From the NCBI RefSeq assembly GCF_029760915.1, contig NZ_CP121685.1, positions 2,319,001-2,383,000 of the forward strand: DNA of 64,000 nt, read 5' to 3'. This document shows positions 63,291 to 64,000 of this stretch, piece by piece; within the stretch, counting starts at the first letter, position 1, and every line of letters starts with the position of its first letter. Position numbers and translations under genes: made by a program. A model generated the notes under the pieces. That model worked only from the letters and a program-made list of their open reading frames with translations, did not search any database and was not told the origin of the DNA. The stretch is from Olleya sp. YS. GTDB taxonomy: Bacteria; Bacteroidota; Bacteroidia; Flavobacteriales; Flavobacteriaceae.

Positions 63291-64000
63291 TTAGCTGTTT
63301 AGCATGACTGGCATCACTAACATGGTTACAGTTTCGCCTTCATCTAAATCGTCTATTGGTGTTAAAATACCTGCTCTGTTGGGCATACTTAACTCTAATT
63401 GTACATCGTTAGAATTTAAATTGTTTAACATCTCTATTAAGAAACGCGAGTTGAAGCCTATTTGCATGTCGTCTCCTTGATAATCACAAGTTAAACGCTC
63501 TTCTGCTTTGTTAGAGTAGTCGATATCTTCAGCAGAAATATTTAATTCTGCACCAGCTATTTTTAATCTAATTTGATGGGTTGTTTTATTAGAGAAAATA
63601 CTAACACGACGTACAGAGTTTAAAAACTGAGTTCTATCTATAGTCAATTTATTAGGATTTTCTTTTGGTATTACTGCTTCGTAATTTGGATATTTTCCAT
63701 CAATTAAACGACAGATTAACACCGTATTTTCAAAAGTAAATTTTGCGTTGGAGTCGTTATATTCAATAGTCACTTCTTCTTCGCTTGCTGCTAAAATTCC
63801 TTTTAAAAGATTTAAAGGTTTTTTAGGCATAATAAACTCAGCTACCTGAGACGCTTTCACATCTTCACGACCGTATTTTACTAGCTTATGGGCATCTGTA
63901 GCTACAAAAGTTAACCCTTCTGTAGAAAACTGAAAAAATACACCACTCATAACAGGTCTTAAATCATCATTACCTGCAGCAAAGATGGTTTTGTTTATTG
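63291..64000 (-). CDS. dnaN: DNA polymerase III subunit beta (sliding clamp), C-terminal part
   Basis: The frame is open to base 64000, so the N-terminal part of the protein is outside the window; about 236 residues are visible. The visible part starts INKTIFAAGNDDLRPVMSGV and continues with EGLTFVATDAHKLVKY, RVSIFSNK and the C-terminal VTMLVMPVMLNS, all typical of Bacteroidota DnaN (domains 2 and 3). It is the processivity clamp of replication. An internal ATG at 63950 is not the true start. Confidence 0.96.
   Translation of the reverse strand, partial: INKTIFAAGNDDLRPVMSGVFFQFSTEGLTFVATDAHKLVKYGREDVKASQVAEFIMPKKPLNLLKGILAASEEEVTIEYNDSNAKFTFENTVLICRLIDGKYPNYEAVIPKENPNKLTIDRTQFLNSVRRVSIFSNKTTHQIRLKIAGAELNISAEDIDYSNKAEERLTCDYQGDDMQIGFNSRFLIEMLNNLNSNDVQLELSMPNRAGILTPIDDLDEGETVTMLVMPVMLNS

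Overview
The window is AT-rich chromosomal DNA from a marine-type member of the Flavobacteriaceae (Bacteroidota). The evidence is SusC/SusD pairs, C-terminal type IX secretion sorting domains, a fused CcoN-CcoO oxidase subunit, promoters with the Bacteroidota TAnnTTTG -7 element, and very few Shine-Dalgarno sequences. The genus cannot be fixed from this sequence. I see no tRNA, rRNA, CRISPR array, insertion sequence or integrase.

Layout. 1-16.7 kb is mostly core and housekeeping: a secreted nuclease-fold enzyme (cut by the window edge), a LOG-family protein, uvrA, gamma-glutamyltransferase, an AcpH-like protein, an acyltransferase, glmM, a cysteine-desulfurase-like enzyme, an LpxL-like acyltransferase, rhomboid, TlpA-like and mnmE. 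One probable anti-phage gene (AbiC-like) sits behind uvrA. 16.8-35.3 kb is a polysaccharide utilisation locus: a propeller/Y_Y_Y/LuxR-type sensor-regulator, SusC, SusD, a PKD-domain binding lipoprotein, GH16, GH3, GH16 and two T9SS-exported modular proteins. Its enzymes point to a beta-1,3-glucan such as laminarin.

35.4-50.0 kb is a microaerobic/anaerobic respiration block. It has an Fnr-type regulator, divergent ccoI, ccoS, ccoNO, ccoQ, ccoP, ccoG, ccoH and a TauE-like gene, then three universal stress proteins and hemN. 50.1-55.8 kb holds a HAD phosphatase, a histidine kinase with a YfiR-like N-terminus, a TonB-dependent receptor and a response regulator, all on the minus strand. 56.0-61.4 kb is a sulfide/persulfide handling cluster: a cysteine-bearing Crp-family regulator, a TauE permease, a metallo-beta-lactamase/rhodanese persulfide dioxygenase, thioredoxin, a TPMT-like methyltransferase and a split YeeE/YedE transporter. 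61.5-64 kb has small membrane and lipoprotein genes and the C-terminal part of dnaN.

The most notable result is regulatory. Two palindrome families occur here. ATGAY-N4-RTCAT precedes ccoI, ccoS-ccoNO, hemN, a 46-residue membrane protein and, in weaker form, a usp operon. TGTAAC-N4-GTTACW precedes the Crp gene itself and three transcription units of the sulfur cluster. In all nine cases the palindrome centre lies exactly 29.5 bp upstream of the first base of a TAnnTTTG-like octamer, the geometry expected of a class II Crp/Fnr activator. The two sets sit in front of functionally coherent genes, so two regulons can be proposed from sequence alone.
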